Shown here: piece after piece, positions 12,821 to 25,184 of the stretch | Layout of the letters: every line of letters starts with the position of its first letter | Numbering within the stretch: the first letter of the stretch is position 1 | DNA from: Polytrichum commune | Taxonomy: Eukaryota; Streptophyta; Polytrichopsida; Polytrichales; Polytrichaceae | Length of the DNA stretch: 64,000 nt | Assembly: GCA_950295325.1 (NCBI GenBank) | Contig: OX485807.1 | Coordinates: 42,562,440-42,626,439, forward strand | Direction: 5' to 3' | Translations under genes and position numbers: made by a program | The notes under the pieces: model-generated | Seen by the model: the letters and a program-made list of their open reading frames with translations, nothing else | The model's database searches: none | What the model was told of the DNA's origin: nothing

Positions 12821-14245
12821 TTGGTCACTAGAAAGAAACTCGGTTTAACTCTTTTCACAAAATTTGGGCTTGCAAAAACATCAAAGTGATAATTATGCTT
12901 TGGATTTTCTTGATACATTTAGACTTTAACTTATAATAACAGGGTGTATCATGCCATGAGCACATAGTGTGTCAATGGGTGCCTGACTTTGCAATTTGAA
13001 TATTTATATTTTGACATTTTTAATCTAAAAATTTATAACACTATGTACTAGAAGTTCCATGTGCTTAATGGAACTAAACTACCAACGAGAACTAAACAAA
13101 GTGACCATATGAAACCAAATAAGTTTAACTCCCACTCTTAAAATAAGGCATGGGACTTGAGCTATGTAGATGAGGAGAGGTGAGCTCACCAAGAGACAAG
13201 AGTTACATCATCTCCACCAACATGGCCCCCTCACGCGACCCCCTATCACCGTGAAATTCTGTGGTGAAGATGGATATTGTGCCATATTTGGCACAATATT
13301 GCAACAATCCATCCGTCAACAGCTAGCCCATCTCAAACTTGTTGAGAACAGTACTGAACAAAGTTGGTTGCTACAAAACCCACGCTAGCCAAAGACACTA
13401 CATTTCCAAATAAAATCTGTCAAAATATGCAGGAGAATACTTCTAACTCTCAAAAAGATACACTCATTCTAAGTAGTATTTGTTGCTTGATAAATCACAC
13501 TAACCCTCAAGGACTAGAGTTTTTTTAGTCTACCTGTTTCACTGTAAACGTTGACGAAGGCGTTCTTCATGGTTAAATCAACTGCAAATCTAGAAAAATA
13601 TGCAAGGCTACCAAAAAAACTACATATATACACACGTCTCAACAATGGATTTCTCTACCTACTCACACATACTCATAGCCATCCTTGACATATGTACAGG
13701 ACTAAATCTCTCTGTCAACTGCGAAACCACCACAAAATCTGCACTACTTATTAACACCTAACATGTGTTAGATGTTCAACGCACACTTGAAACTTAATTA
13801 GACAACATTCTCTCCTGCTACGCTTGCCTACCCTACCCTACCCATCACAGAAGGTGGTTTATAGTGCCTCAACCCCATCACACAAGGTGCAGGACAAGGC
13901 ACCCTCTCACGCATATGAAAGAGAAAAAGCATTTCTAAATCTTAAAGTTATAGCTTTGTAGCAAGCAATAAATGGAACCAGGCCACTGCTAAATTCAAAT
14001 CACCATGGGCTCATGAAGAATGCCTATGGCTTGAGAGCTTGCTTTTGCAGCGTGCAGGTCCATAACTTTCTGGAACTTGGAAGACTTGTAACAAAGTATG
14101 TATGAAAGGAAACTTGCTTGAAGATGACGACGATGACAACAACAACAACAACAACAACAAAAATTTCATTCTTCTGTGCTGGTGTGGATATAAGTATGAT
14201 CGACAGAGGGATGTTCAATTCGATTAAATTAAGAAATTAAATTTC
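12821..14245. other. upstream region of the 13-exon gene; no further gene seen
   Basis: This probably includes the promoter and 5' leader of the 13-exon gene just above 12820. The ORF at 13170-13388 has no support. A (CAA)n microsatellite lies at about 14136-14161. Confidence 0.5.
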
Positions 14246-14249
14246 ATGC

Positions 14250-14405
14250 ACTGGTCGGCCAGCCAAATTGGGCACAAGCAAGTTCCTGGCAGATCAAAGG
14301 GAATCCTCGCCCCTGCATGAAGGGAATCCTGGCCTCTGCATGAAGGGAATCCTGGCCCCTGCATGACGGGAATCCTGGCCCCTGCATGACGGGCGTCTAC
14401 TCAGT
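14250..14405. repeat. 23-bp minisatellite, about four to five units
   Basis: The unit is GGGAATCCTGGCCCCTGCAT plus GAC or GAA, in near-perfect copies from about 14299 to 14392. The preceding bases (CGGCCAGCCAAATTGGGCAC, then a CCTGGCAGATCAAA segment) match the start of the related ORF at about 15223-15270, where a single diverged unit codes for EEILALDD. The array therefore looks like an expansion of part of a coding fragment. Confidence 0.75.
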
Positions 14406-14819
14406 GTGTATGTTTGACAAATTTCATGTCATGTGAAGTTTTCAAAAACAAAAATGAATGTCAATTGACATTTGCATTTTTTTCAAAAACATCATCTCAA
14501 TGTCACATGCCTAGTAGTACATGTCATTTCAATTTCTTAAGTGTCAATTGGAACGTGCTTTTTTTCTTCACAAGTCACACTACATGTCAAAATCTAAATT
14601 GTTGTGTCAATAGACGTGCATTTTGTTTTTGTGCAAGTTTTTGCGTGTCAAATGTCAAATGAACCGGTTGAGTTGGAAAAATAACTGATTGAAGTTGGAC
14701 TTCAGGAGAATTACTGATCATTGTAGAGGAATCTATTGAATTGGAATGTATTGAATTGGGATTAGAGTTTTTGCGTGTCAAATGTCAAAACTTGCAAAAA
14801 CTATGTCAAAAATACACAC

Positions 14820-15525
14820 TGCCTCCACTTTGAGCTTCACCAACCAGCTGGTCCACCAATTGTGGACGATTTTAATATTGACCCAGTATTCTTCTGTGTT
14901 GGTGTGGAATCTGGATATAACTTCTGATCGACAGAGGGATGTTCGATTCACGGCTCGAGGAGAACCGGCGGTTAGTTACAGATGAACCGGTTGAGTTGGA
15001 GAAATAACTTGTTGAAGTTGGAGACTTCAGGAGAATTACCGATCATTGTAGAGGAATCTATAGAATATACCTCAAATGAATAAAGCAGCAAAACTGGAAG
15101 ATGTCAACTTGTAACCGGTTGGATTTAGAATCACTAGCATCTTGACCGACTATGCCCAAAAACTTCCTGGGCACTGATTCGATTTATTAAATTAAGAAAT
15201 TAAAAGATCATGCACTTTTTTTAGTCGGCCAGCCAAATTGGGCACATGCAAATTCCTGGCAGATCAAATATTTGAGGAAATTCTGGCCCTGGATGACGGG
15301 CCTCCACTTGAGCTTCATCAACCAGCTGGTCCACAAATTGTGACGGATTTCAATATTCCAGTATTCACTTGTGCAGACACAAGTACCGACTGGACTGGGC
15401 AAAATTATGCCGACAATCTTAATTTTTACCATTCGCACCAACTCTTCAATTTTCCATTGAAACAAAACACTATTTCATCTTCTCAGGGAGACACGAGTGC
15501 TGGGCCGATGTTGAGGGACGAATAG
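14820..15525 (+). pseudogene. duplicated coding fragment of unknown gene
   Basis: The frame 15238-15525 (open further 5' to about 15217) codes for about 95 residues including LADQIFEEILALDDGPPLEL and ends in a TAG. Two shorter, broken relatives lie at about 14250-14300 and 14820-14890 (GAGCTTCACCAACCAGCTGG matched at 15310). A MITE-like element (14950-15175) separates the copies. I do not recognise the protein. It may be the last exon of a real gene, but the repeated, broken context favours a gene fragment. Confidence 0.4.
14950..15175. mobile_element. CCGGTT-rich MITE-like element, 226 bp, 5-bp GATTC duplication
   Basis: GATTC occurs on both sides (14945-14949 and 15176-15180). A paralogous stretch at about 14207-14236 shows the unoccupied sequence (GATGTTCAATTCGATTAAAT), which places the borders. 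The interior has AACCGGTTGAG near its start and TAACCGGTTGG near its end. Relatives lie at about 17450-17690, 27632-27867 and 47150-47270. Confidence 0.65.
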
Positions 15526-15529
15526 CTGA

Positions 15530-16520
15530 GTTTAATTTATCAAGTATCACCTCTAAGTATACTGAATATGATATTTAGTGTCACCAATTCTAATTGTCTT
15601 GCTCAATACTAATTGTAAACCGCGGTATAGTGTCCCCAACGATAAATGTTAACCCAACATTATTTGTCATTTCTTGTAAATTTTCTGGGGGATTACAGAT
15701 TTGCAGTGTTGCAATTATTATCATTTACAAAGTGATTTTTTCATCCAAATTTCAATCATCCATGACAATATTTCAGACCTCAGACAAGTAACCAACTAAT
15801 TCAATTATTAGTTAACTAGTCGCCTTTCATAACTACAATTGTTCGCGATTTGACCGCCAAAAAATGTAGTTAATTATAATTATATCTAGTCAACTAAAGT
15901 TGAGCTCAACCTGTTCATGGAATTTTGTTGTAGTGTTGTAGTGTCACTAGTGTGTTATTTGTGTTGGTGGTGTACATGGAAGTTGTTCTAGAGCCCAACA
16001 ATGTGAGTGATCTTATAAAGGCATTTCTTGATGATCCTCGATGGCCTGAGCATATTAAAGACCCTCAACTAAAGCAAATCAAGAGGTGAAATTCTTCGAA
16101 TATATTATAATACTTGGAATTTGTCTAGTTAACTATAGTTGTTCTTAAATCTAATTCAAAATTTTCCTAGTTAACTATAGTTATCCCCTAACATGTATTG
16201 AAAACAAATCTAGTTAACTATAGTTATTTTGGTAGTTGTCCAAGGTATGCAATATTTCATCACAAGTTGCTGACAAAAGAAGATAGGGTTTTGGCCAATG
16301 GATGAACTCATCCATCAACCATGACGCTATTTGGGCATTTATTCATAATAACTGTCATCCGAAAAGATACCATAGTGACACTAAATACCATATTTAGTGT
16401 AGTTCACATCCAATATGAGGTTCTTGAGGTCGCAATATAAAGGTTGCAAGGTGGGACCATACATGTTGAAGCATCTTGATAATGATACGCATGCATCTAA
16501 TGTTTCATGTTCTATTTTCC
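15530..16520. other. no gene seen; short repeated AGTTAACTATAGTTGT motif
   Basis: The motif TAGTTAACTATAGTT and close variants recur between about 15800 and 16230. No ORF is supported. The motif is self-complementary around GTTAAC. Confidence 0.5.
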
Positions 16521-17165
16521 CCAGTTCATAACCTTTATGAATGTTTTAGATTAACATTTACCCTAGATTGGAACCTCTACTGCCAATCGTCCATTGTTTA
16601 AGTCCTCTAGATGCCTTTATTGAAGACAACTCAATGTCTCATCGTGAAGATATCCACCTAAAAAGCTTAAATACAATAAGGGCACATAATTTCCCAAATG
16701 TAACATCATCTTTGCTCGAAGAGGAAAAAATACCAAATGCAAATGCATTCGATTAGTGCTCTTTTGAGAGGTCCTTACGAGCCTACTTACTTGATGTTTC
16801 AGTGGGCACTCCCAATTGTGTTTTATATTGAACCTATAATAGTATCAGATTCTATATTCTTAGCACATTGTCTAACCTCATAGTTACATGTGCCTTTATA
16901 AAGTCTATATGTAACTATCTACAAGCCTTGCCAGTTCAACTCAAATATAGGTGCCCACTTAAGAAAAGTGACGACATAAGACCAACATACCTTTAGTTGG
17001 AGAGAGGGAATTATCATGTACAAGCATAACTTCTCATTCATCCAAAATAAATGCCCTTAAACAATATGTAGCCTGGGGGCTACTTTTAAATTTTAACTGG
17101 ACATTGAAATTAACCTCAAAGACCTCAAATTAGTCTACTCAAGATCATGTGAGATGAATCAGCAA
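16520..17165. repeat. duplicated block, copy at 48136-48795
   Basis: The two blocks match closely for about 650 bp, including the ORF relic EPLLPIVHCLSPLDAFIEDN. They lie in the same order and orientation as the matching 9.7-12.2 kb and 30.7-47.1 kb blocks, so they are probably parts of one larger duplication. Confidence 0.75.
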
Positions 17166-17229
17166 CAAACCTATAGGAGTCAAGTTATTATTTTGGATGG
17201 ATGAGAGACACGCTCCCATATGATACTAA

Positions 17230-17247
17230 TCCCCCCCCCCCCCCTTA
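17230..17247. repeat. poly-C tract
   Basis: A run of about 16 C. Similar tracts lie near 7300 and 28365, and mark the ends of the element at 31562-45839. Confidence 0.8.
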
Positions 17248-17449
17248 TAGTTGACTCGTATCAACCCAATATTATTGTAGAGCATGGTAATTGACCTTGA
17301 GGGGTATCACAACAAGTCATTTTTATGGTATCTTTGTGGTATTAGGGGATGAAGTCCCTGTTGTAGGAGACGAACGTTCCATTGCAATTGCCACAAAGGG
17401 GATTCGATTATTAATTCTTCAAGCATTTTCTTTGTCATGGACCCAACCA

Positions 17450-17690
17450 AGGCTCAGGGAGAACTGGCGGTTTATTGTGGATGAACCGGTTGGGTTTGAG
17501 AAATAACCGGTTGAAGTTGGAGACTTCAAGAGAATTACCGATTTTTTAAGAGGAATCTATAGAGAATATACCTCAAATGAATGAAAGCAAAACCGGAAGA
17601 TGTCAACATGTAACCGGTTGGATTTAGAATCACTAGCATCTTCACCCACAATGCCCAAAAACTTCCCAGGGTATGGACCAAACATCCGGT
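17450..17690. mobile_element. CCGGTT-rich MITE-like element, second copy
   Basis: Same family as 14950-15175, with AACCGGTTGAAG and TAACCGGTTGG in the same order. ATGGACC occurs on both sides (about 17438 and 17674) and could be a target duplication or part of the ends. Confidence 0.55.
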
Positions 17691-17699
17691 TTAGATACT

Positions 17700-20330
17700 T
17701 AGTGAGGAGACTGGAGCACGATTTCTAATACTAAATTTTAATACCAATTCATGTGAACATAATGTATTGTTATAAAATAAGTTCTTTGTATTTTTGTGGA
17801 TTAGAAGCTCACAAGGACATGGGATACTTGAGGAGGAAGAGGTCACTTCAATTAGCATGATACACCAACTTCAAGGCCATAATAAATCGCATTAATAGTG
17901 TAGACATTTCATAACATTATTCAGATCCATAACAATGTTCCGTGCGACTAAAAGTATTCCATAAAATATTTTTCACATGCAGACTAAATGTGGTAAATAT
18001 TGTGTGGAATATTCTCAGTTCCATAGAACATTGTTATGGATCTGAATAATGTTATGTTCTTTGTTTTTGAAAAGAAAAGCGATTATATGTACGTCCTACG
18101 ATTGACACCTCTAACCCTTTTTTGGGTTAATTGCACGTTTGAGGGATTCATTTTGCTAAGAACGTGGTATGACCTTAGTGATGTGGCTAACCTTAAGGTA
18201 AGCGGTCGTTGAAGTGACACTTGCATGTTTTTTTTGGTAAATTTTGGGTTCATTAACATTTTCTTTTTTACTTGCAAGACTATACCTAGGTGAGTAGATG
18301 GATAGGAAACATACTCATCGAAAACCCAAAAAAAATGTTCATTATAAATGATCAAAAGTGCACTACACCATTAGGTCGTTTGGCGTCTCATAGTGGGGGT
18401 TCCACTGATGTTGGGTTGTTAGTTGAATTCCACCACAAATTCAACCTTTTACTTGTTGATACCTTAAGGATGAAATATAGATGTCATTATTAGGTTAGTG
18501 ACGCTAAGGATTTCTTACCTTAAGGTTGCCCACATCATGCCATCTCAAAGTCCCATGTTTGTCATGAAGATTCCCATTTTGCAAAGACTATACAAGTGCA
18601 AGACATCCTGTCAAATTTGAAAGAGAATAATACACCAAAATGCTTGTTGAAGCTCATACAAGCTTCAGTGTGGATGCAAGTTTTCTTGCACATAATCACT
18701 GTCAATCGTTTAATTTCTCAATCAAGTAGTAATCACTTCAAACCAAAAATGCCATCAAGGTCGAGTATGAGAGATATCCACCATGTGGTCAATGAACTTT
18801 GACCCCAATCACAATAGGCATATGAATTCCAAATTTAGATATTCAAATTCTCACATGCACATATTCTAATATTTCACACTTATATATCTAGTTGATACTA
18901 ACACATTCACACCACCATCCTTTTTGTACTCTTGAAAAACATTTTTTTCATAAACTGCTCCAATTTTTAAATCTTTAGTATTGTGCCCTTTGGATATTTT
19001 CATATTACATCAAAATCTTGAGATTATTCTTTATTAATGTGCACAATGTAGTTGATTGTGACATGAACTTGACTACTCAAAATAAATTGCAAATCTAATA
19101 TCTCGATTGGGTAGTCTAAAATCACAAGGTTCGATACAACAAATCCAACGACAACACATAAGGACCTCATTGTATACCTACCTATGGTACATTACAAATA
19201 TTACTATACATGTTTTGGTATTCACTAGAGCCCTACAACCTACCATAGCATTGTATGATGGCCAGGTTGTGATTGGCAATATATGTCAAGCAATGTCATG
19301 ATACACCACACTTCATTCTCATTGTTAGGGACTTTTTGCACGCTATTTTTAAGATATCATTCTATAAGAACGCCACAATTACAACAACCTTAGATGTGGG
19401 CCAAATGGATTGGCACCAAATAGCATGGGTATTTCATGTAATTGTCTATTTCATTCAAGATCAAGATTGCACAATTTCTGATTGATATATTTCCTACCAT
19501 TTCCAAGATAACCTTGTGGATGTAGGGTGCTCATGTCCACCACAAGGCCACTAACATTCTATGTTCTAGTTTTTATAACTTGTGGCTAGACCCTCTAATG
19601 TTCAATAAATGGTATGAAAGAACCTACATGTGGGTATTAGAACCAATGAATTTTTTATATTTGGTGGATATCTCAAGGTGGTCATATAGGTCCCCCTCTA
19701 TCATGTTGACTATTCAGCTTAGAATGGGTAGCATATTTTGAGCATGTAGTCCAATCTCTTACAAATTTTATGGTGTTCGTTCTTAGATCGACACCTAATT
19801 AAATACCACTCAAATACACGTGTCTGGATTATTACTATGTTGGATTTAGGCACGTCCACCTTACATCTCACCAAAGAATCGTTCAATAGTAGCAACCCAC
19901 TTGGAGCTCTAATTAATGAGAATCAGTGTTCGCAAATCAACAATACATTCTGCTCAAGTGTCAACAAGCGACTCAAAAGAGCCTGATCAGTGGTGTGTAA
20001 AATGATGTTGATGATAGACTTGCCTACCACCATCTCTTCAAAATCTTGATAAAGTTACAATCAGCAACATGAAACCGCAACATTTTCTTTTCGGTACCTA
20101 CTCTTTCTGCATTTTGGGCACTGCAGAAACGTGAATACAATCTTGACTCTAAAGAACAGTTGCCACTTATATGTCTACATTTGCAATTTGATTTCTCCAA
20201 AGCTACAGATATCCTGTTTGAAAACCTACACATGTGTACAAGTTGCTATAACAGATCTCAAATTTCGCACACATGGTGGGAGTATGTCATGTGGTTTCAT
20301 ACATCCATGTTTACAAGTCTTTCAAACTTC
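17700..20330. other. gene-poor DNA with repeat relics
   Basis: No supported ORF. The stretch 19650-19880 belongs to a dispersed family also seen near 56520-56720 and, in shorter form, near 7850-8000, 22270-22390 and 60060-60140 (shared phrases TTGACTATT(C/G)AGC, TTAGATC(C/G)ACAC, GGTGTCCA). Confidence 0.5.
17910..18054. mobile_element. fold-back element with 31-bp perfect inverted repeats
   Basis: The arm at 17910-17940 (starting CATAACATTATTCAGATCC) is the exact reverse complement of 18024-18054. The spacer is 83 bp. No convincing target duplication is visible. It could be a MITE or a hairpin locus. Confidence 0.65.
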
Positions 20331-20332
20331 AT

Positions 20333-23300
20333 TTAATAAACTACTGAAATTTGTTGATTATTTTTACAGCAAATATCATGTATTGCATCCCTGAGTCTCA
20401 CAAAATCGTCAGTCTTGTTGAAAATCTGGTGGGAAATTCGTACATAAGAATTTACCCAGACAGTAGTAGTATCTTGTGGAGACATGTTGCCATCAAGTGT
20501 CGTCTTTGCAACTCCTGCATAGTAGACATGGATATCGACATGATATTCCTCCCTTAGACGTTTCCTCAGACCTAACAACTCCACCTGGATTATCACTTCA
20601 CATTGTTAAAATCAAGAACCAAAAAAATATTTGATTCATTCATGCATGTGGTGAATTTCTGGCTGCTCCTGCATATAGTTTTCCAAGCCGTGCAAACCAA
20701 TCCAACACCTTCAGCTTCAGAAGCCAAGTCTCCTCACAAGCATTCTATTACATGTAAGCTATAACTCAGTGTGCTTCTCCAAAATGAGCACAAACAAAGA
20801 AATTAATAACGTAGGTGCTATTTGTTTGCTGAGAAGAATCCACTCCATTGAAACCTCCATACCGACTCCAAGCATGCACCGAAACCTTACCAAACATGGA
20901 AAATGTTGTATGCAAAACAAGCTACTCCCAACCAAAACTCCGATTAAATTAAAGGATAACTCTATTGTTTGCAACACAACCAATAGAAAATCATAGGGGA
21001 CCATCTCACGACAAAAAGCCCCATTCAATCTGAATGAAGAGCAACCTACTTTGGTTCATTGAGAGCCAAACTCATTTTTCCACCTCTTAGCATGCCAAAA
21101 TGAGCTTGACACTCAATGACCCGGTATGTATAGAATGCTATTTGATCAAACCTCCACACTATCTTCAAGAATGCACCTCACAAAACATGGAACTTGGTGT
21201 TGTATGCAAAACAAGCAACTCTCGACCAAAAGACTTGTTGAATTGAAGGATAACTCCATTATCAGAGGTTTGCTCACGACTTCCTCCGAGTACATGGCAG
21301 AAAAAATATGTTACTTAGATGATACCTGTGAATTGATGTCCAAATCGGGAGGTAAAGCCACCATAGCCATTGCTGCACACATCTCCGGTGGTGTACCCAA
21401 ATACGTACCCCAAGCACTTGCCAGCATCTCCGCCATGGCTACAACATTCTGGTGATTCCTTGCACTATAGGCGTCCACACTGCCGCCTGCGACATCCTTC
21501 ACAAAATTAATCGCCACAGGAACCGCGACCAGAGCACTGTAATCGCGAGTGCCGACCCACGAACACTCGGCTGCGATTCCCGTGTTATACAGATGCGAGA
21601 TGATGGGATGGTGGAGACGGGAGAGGTGTTGCGGCTTGCAGTAAAAAAAAGCCGCCGTTGCAGGCGCAAACATCCACTTGTGCAAATTACTCGTGTAATA
21701 ATCCGCATCAATCTCGTGCATGTCGAGCTCCAGGTTTCCGATGCCGTGGGCTCCATCGACGAAAATTTGTTGCACGCCATAGCTGCGGCACAGCTTCACA
21801 ATTTGGCAGAGGGGTAAAATCATAGTGGGCATCGAGACAATGTGGTCGATGACTGCCAACCGAATTTGCCCTGTTGGATTTTCTGCCTTCTCCCGCTTCA
21901 ACGCGTCTTTGAAAGTTTGAAGAATCTGTTCACTTGAGCGGACTGGGAAGGGTAGGGTCACCTCAAAGATTCGTGCACCCACCCTCAAACAATACGCCTG
22001 TATACACAACACATGTTTCTGAAATGCTCCTCGGCTGTGAACCTTCACCTTAAGGTAGACGGATCTTAAATAGTTACAACTCCACTTTGCAAACTCTAAA
22101 TTTTTACTGATCTGTGAATGTGGATGGAGAAACCGGGTTGACTCCCAAAGAAATTTGGGGCCCGCTTGAATTGATATGTATAAATTTCCCAAGGTGATGG
22201 CCATGGAGCCATAACTCGGTTACATAGCCTCCCCCCGCCCCCCTGCCAATTATGTTAACTTTTGAATCTGAATTGGTTAACAAATGTCTTTTAAACACCT
22301 GTCTTTTTGGTGTACTTTCTTAGATCCACACACCACTCAAATATGGGTGTCCACTTAAGATAAGTAAATTATCTAGGCCCGCATCCCACACTTGCAAATT
22401 TTAGGCACCAGGTGCACAATCATGATTAAAAACATAACAGAACTTGTGGACTTCTGAACAGATACCAGTCTGCATTGCCATGTCAAAAAAGCAATGCTCA
22501 AACCATGAATTTTTGTAAGGACAATCCTAAAGGACTGCAAGCTGCTTCCGTAGCCGAAAAGCAATCCTCACACCATGAATCTTTCTGGGTACACTCCTGA
22601 AAGAACACAAATTTCTACTGTAGCTGGAAAAGCAGTGCTCAACCTATGAAACTTTCAAGGTACAATCCTGAAGGAATGCAAATTGCTACCAGTTGTGACA
22701 TGCAATTAGGTGCTGCATTCTTAGTGAGTGAATCACACATTCTTGTGCAGAAGAAAGAAGGAAAGAAAGATGACTCCAATGTTGCCACCACCATGACTTA
22801 TGGTGTTGCTTCATCTTTAAGTTGGTCTAAGTTTATAAGTAATTCCAAAACGGGCATCATGAGAATGAGAGGGCTTCAAAGACTTTTGCCTCCTTTCAAA
22901 GGTGAACACCTTGAACAGGTATGGACAAGTTGTCCTGACACCTATTCCCCCAAAAGGCAAGTCGCTAGGTCCCCACATGGTTGGTTGCAAATATGGTTCA
23001 CCCAGATACCCCCACTATGATGGGATGGACCATAGGGCACACCAGAAATCGCATGTTAGGAAGGTCACCCATCCGAATGCTATTCCGGCGACCTCAAAGT
23101 TCCCATGGGGTCCATGGCCTCAAGTTTAATACACTGCTCACACACGTCAAATGTCGGATGTTTCAAAACGTTTGGCATTTCAAAAGTAGCCTTGCGTGTA
23201 CAAATGCAAAACAAAAAAATTTGAGACATCCCACATTCCAAAATGTCCAAGTTCAGGTAAAGTGTTCCGGTAGTAATTCATGACTCAAACACAAGGATGA

Positions 23301-23988
23301 GAAACCAATGAAGTTGTCACCAATCGCAAGCCGGAATTTGCAACGAGGAAGGTAACTTGGTCTTTCGTGTTATTGGGTTTTGAGGGTCGTCAAATGTTTC
23401 AAAAAACATATGACAACAGTGTAAAACACTGTGATCGGACATTGAACGTTCTCAGTCCTCCAACGTTAAAGTGCACAAAAAGGTGGCTCCCCAACTTGCG
23501 GGAGGGTCCTTGACATTCCAAAACGTCCGAAATGTCAAAGCCACCCTTCATTCTTGTGCACAAAAGGCAAAGAGATGAGAGGAAGGGAAGTTACGAACCT
23601 TGAAGGCCTTCTTTACAGCGCCGTAGTTGAAATTCAGAGTCAAAATTGAATCTCCTTTGGAGAACAGGCCTTCAGCAAATGCCCACATGACATCCAGTGC
23701 CACCATGGAAGCCGCCGCTGTGACATTTTCTAAGAGAACCACTTCCTCCACAGGCACGTGGATGAGGTCCGCAACCTCCTTGCGAGCTTGGTACAAATGT
23801 TCCTCAAGTGGTCCAAAGTAGCATTCGTCCGGTTGCCGAAGCCACCAGCGACACCAATCCGCTTGCGCGGCCAAAACCGACGCAGGACAGCTCCCAAAGC
23901 TGCCATTGTTCAACCGCACCAATCCTGGCTTGTGATGTGCAAATTCTCTCACAATCCTATCTTCGGAACCTGTTTTTGAGCTGCTCAA
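20333..23988 (-). CDS. LCD-like: L-cysteine desulfhydrase-like PLP enzyme (aminotransferase class V fold)
   Basis: Exons are 23988-23599, 21997-21326 and 20584-20333, all phase 0 with GT..AG borders, giving about 437 residues. The protein starts MSSSKTGSEDRIVREFAHH and shows LNNGSFGSCP, a PLP-pocket region (LENVTAAAS), FVDGAHGIGNLELD with the cofactor Asp, and SNLHKW with the Schiff-base Lys. The end carries YVRISHQIFNKTDDFVRLRDAI, typical of the family. This matches plant proteins related to isopenicillin-N-epimerase, of which Arabidopsis At3g62130 is described as L-cysteine desulfhydrase (cysteine to H2S, pyruvate and ammonia). Substrate specificity here is inferred. The length is normal and the key residues are present, so the gene looks functional. 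Intron 1 (1.6 kb) and intron 2 (0.7 kb) hold small repeats. A Tourist MITE lies 257 bp upstream of the ATG. Confidence 0.85.
20865..21270. repeat. tandem duplication inside intron 2 of the LCD-like gene
   Basis: The stretches at about 20875-20960 and 21165-21265 share CAAAACATGGAA-, TTGTATGCAAAACAAGC- and AAGGATAACTC-type segments in the same order, about 295 bp apart. Confidence 0.65.
22485..22690. repeat. about three 75-bp tandem repeats in intron 1 of the LCD-like gene
   Basis: Units share AAAGCA(A)TGCTCA, CCATGAAT(T/C)TTT, ACA(A/C)TCCTGAA and TGTAGC segments. Confidence 0.6.
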
Positions 23989-24244
23989 ACATCAATTCTA
24001 AGCAACATTATTTTGGAGCTGCTGCCAAATTAGGTCTAAGCATTTTCAAGACTATAAATTCTAATAAATATAGATGGCGACCCTTGCTTTAGAAGAAAAA
24101 TCGCTTCTACTAAGTTCTGAGAACATCCATTTTTTTTTAACATTATAAAACTTCTCCAATTCATATTGATGGATTTTGATATTGATGGATCCCCCGATGC
24201 CCTGATCACACCAAACTGAAAGTGCATTTTCTATAGGTGAATTA

Positions 24245-24758
24245 GGGCCGCTTTACACTTAGAGGCCGGGCCAATTCGTTGTGTAAGAGGCTTGAAATCC
24301 TCATTTGTGATTGGTCAAAAGGCTCAAATCGGCCCCAACCCCTTTACATCTAGAGGCCGGGCCGATTTGGTGGTATGATTTTTTAAATTAAAAAATGTAT
24401 GTTATGACACGGCCCGAGCTCGTTGAATTGGGTGCACCCAAAATGGAAGGCCAATGTCATATTCCACTAAAAAAATCTTCTTAAATAAAGTATAATTTTT
24501 TAAAGTGAACTAGATCCATTGGATTATGTGGAATCTAAAGGCTCTATCTTAGATTATGCTACATCCGTTGGATTAGGCTAATTTTTTTGAATCAGCTTGG
24601 CTTCTTGGCCCGAGGGCCTTTACATATGGGAAAATTGGCCCCCGGTATAATCTTATTATAATGTGTAGTAGAGGCCGGCCTCCAACCCAAAAAAGGCTGA
24701 AATTTTGTGCAATCGGCCTCAAGGGAAATTGGCCCGGCCTCTAGGTGTAAAGCGGCCC
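24245..24758. mobile_element. Tourist-like MITE (PIF/Harbinger type), 514 bp
   Basis: TTA duplications flank it (24242-24244 and 24759-24761). The left end GGGCCGCTTTACAC matches the reverse complement of the right end, and the inverted repeat continues for about 30 bp (AGAGGCCGGGCC). No ORF for a transposase is present. It sits upstream of the LCD-like gene. Confidence 0.85.
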
Positions 24759-24761
24759 TTA

Positions 24762-25180
24762 GTCTCCCTCGATGACTTTCATGGTGGGCCATCACTGTCC
24801 AACCTATATGATGGCGCCGGAGATGGTCATAACCTCCACTCTGACGTCCACGTTTTGACGCATGGGGTCCACCAACAAAAACTTGTGGTGTGTCCACATG
24901 GCTCACCTTTGCTGCACCTCAGCTGTTTTTAACCACAGGGAGGTAGGACAGCCATGCGAGCAGCTTTACCTCACAGCAAAAATGTTGAGCAAGCTAAGAT
25001 GTTGGTGTGAACAACTTGACATCTGGCCATGGGGGCATCCCAACTATTTCACATCCAGAAGTTGATGGAAAGTTGGTGTGATTGGGGCATCAGTGCCCTC
25101 TCTCTTTACAAGAATGTTTCTCTTCTTGGTGAAACAACAAAACGTCAATTCAGTAGAACTTTTCAATAAATAATTTAGAA
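24762..25180. other. spacer; nothing recognised
   Basis: No supported ORF or terminal repeats. Confidence 0.5.
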
Positions 25181-25184
25181 CAGA

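Noticed and set aside
21452-21817. 121-residue plus-strand ORF
   Set aside because: It lies antisense to exon 2 of the cysteine desulfhydrase-like gene.
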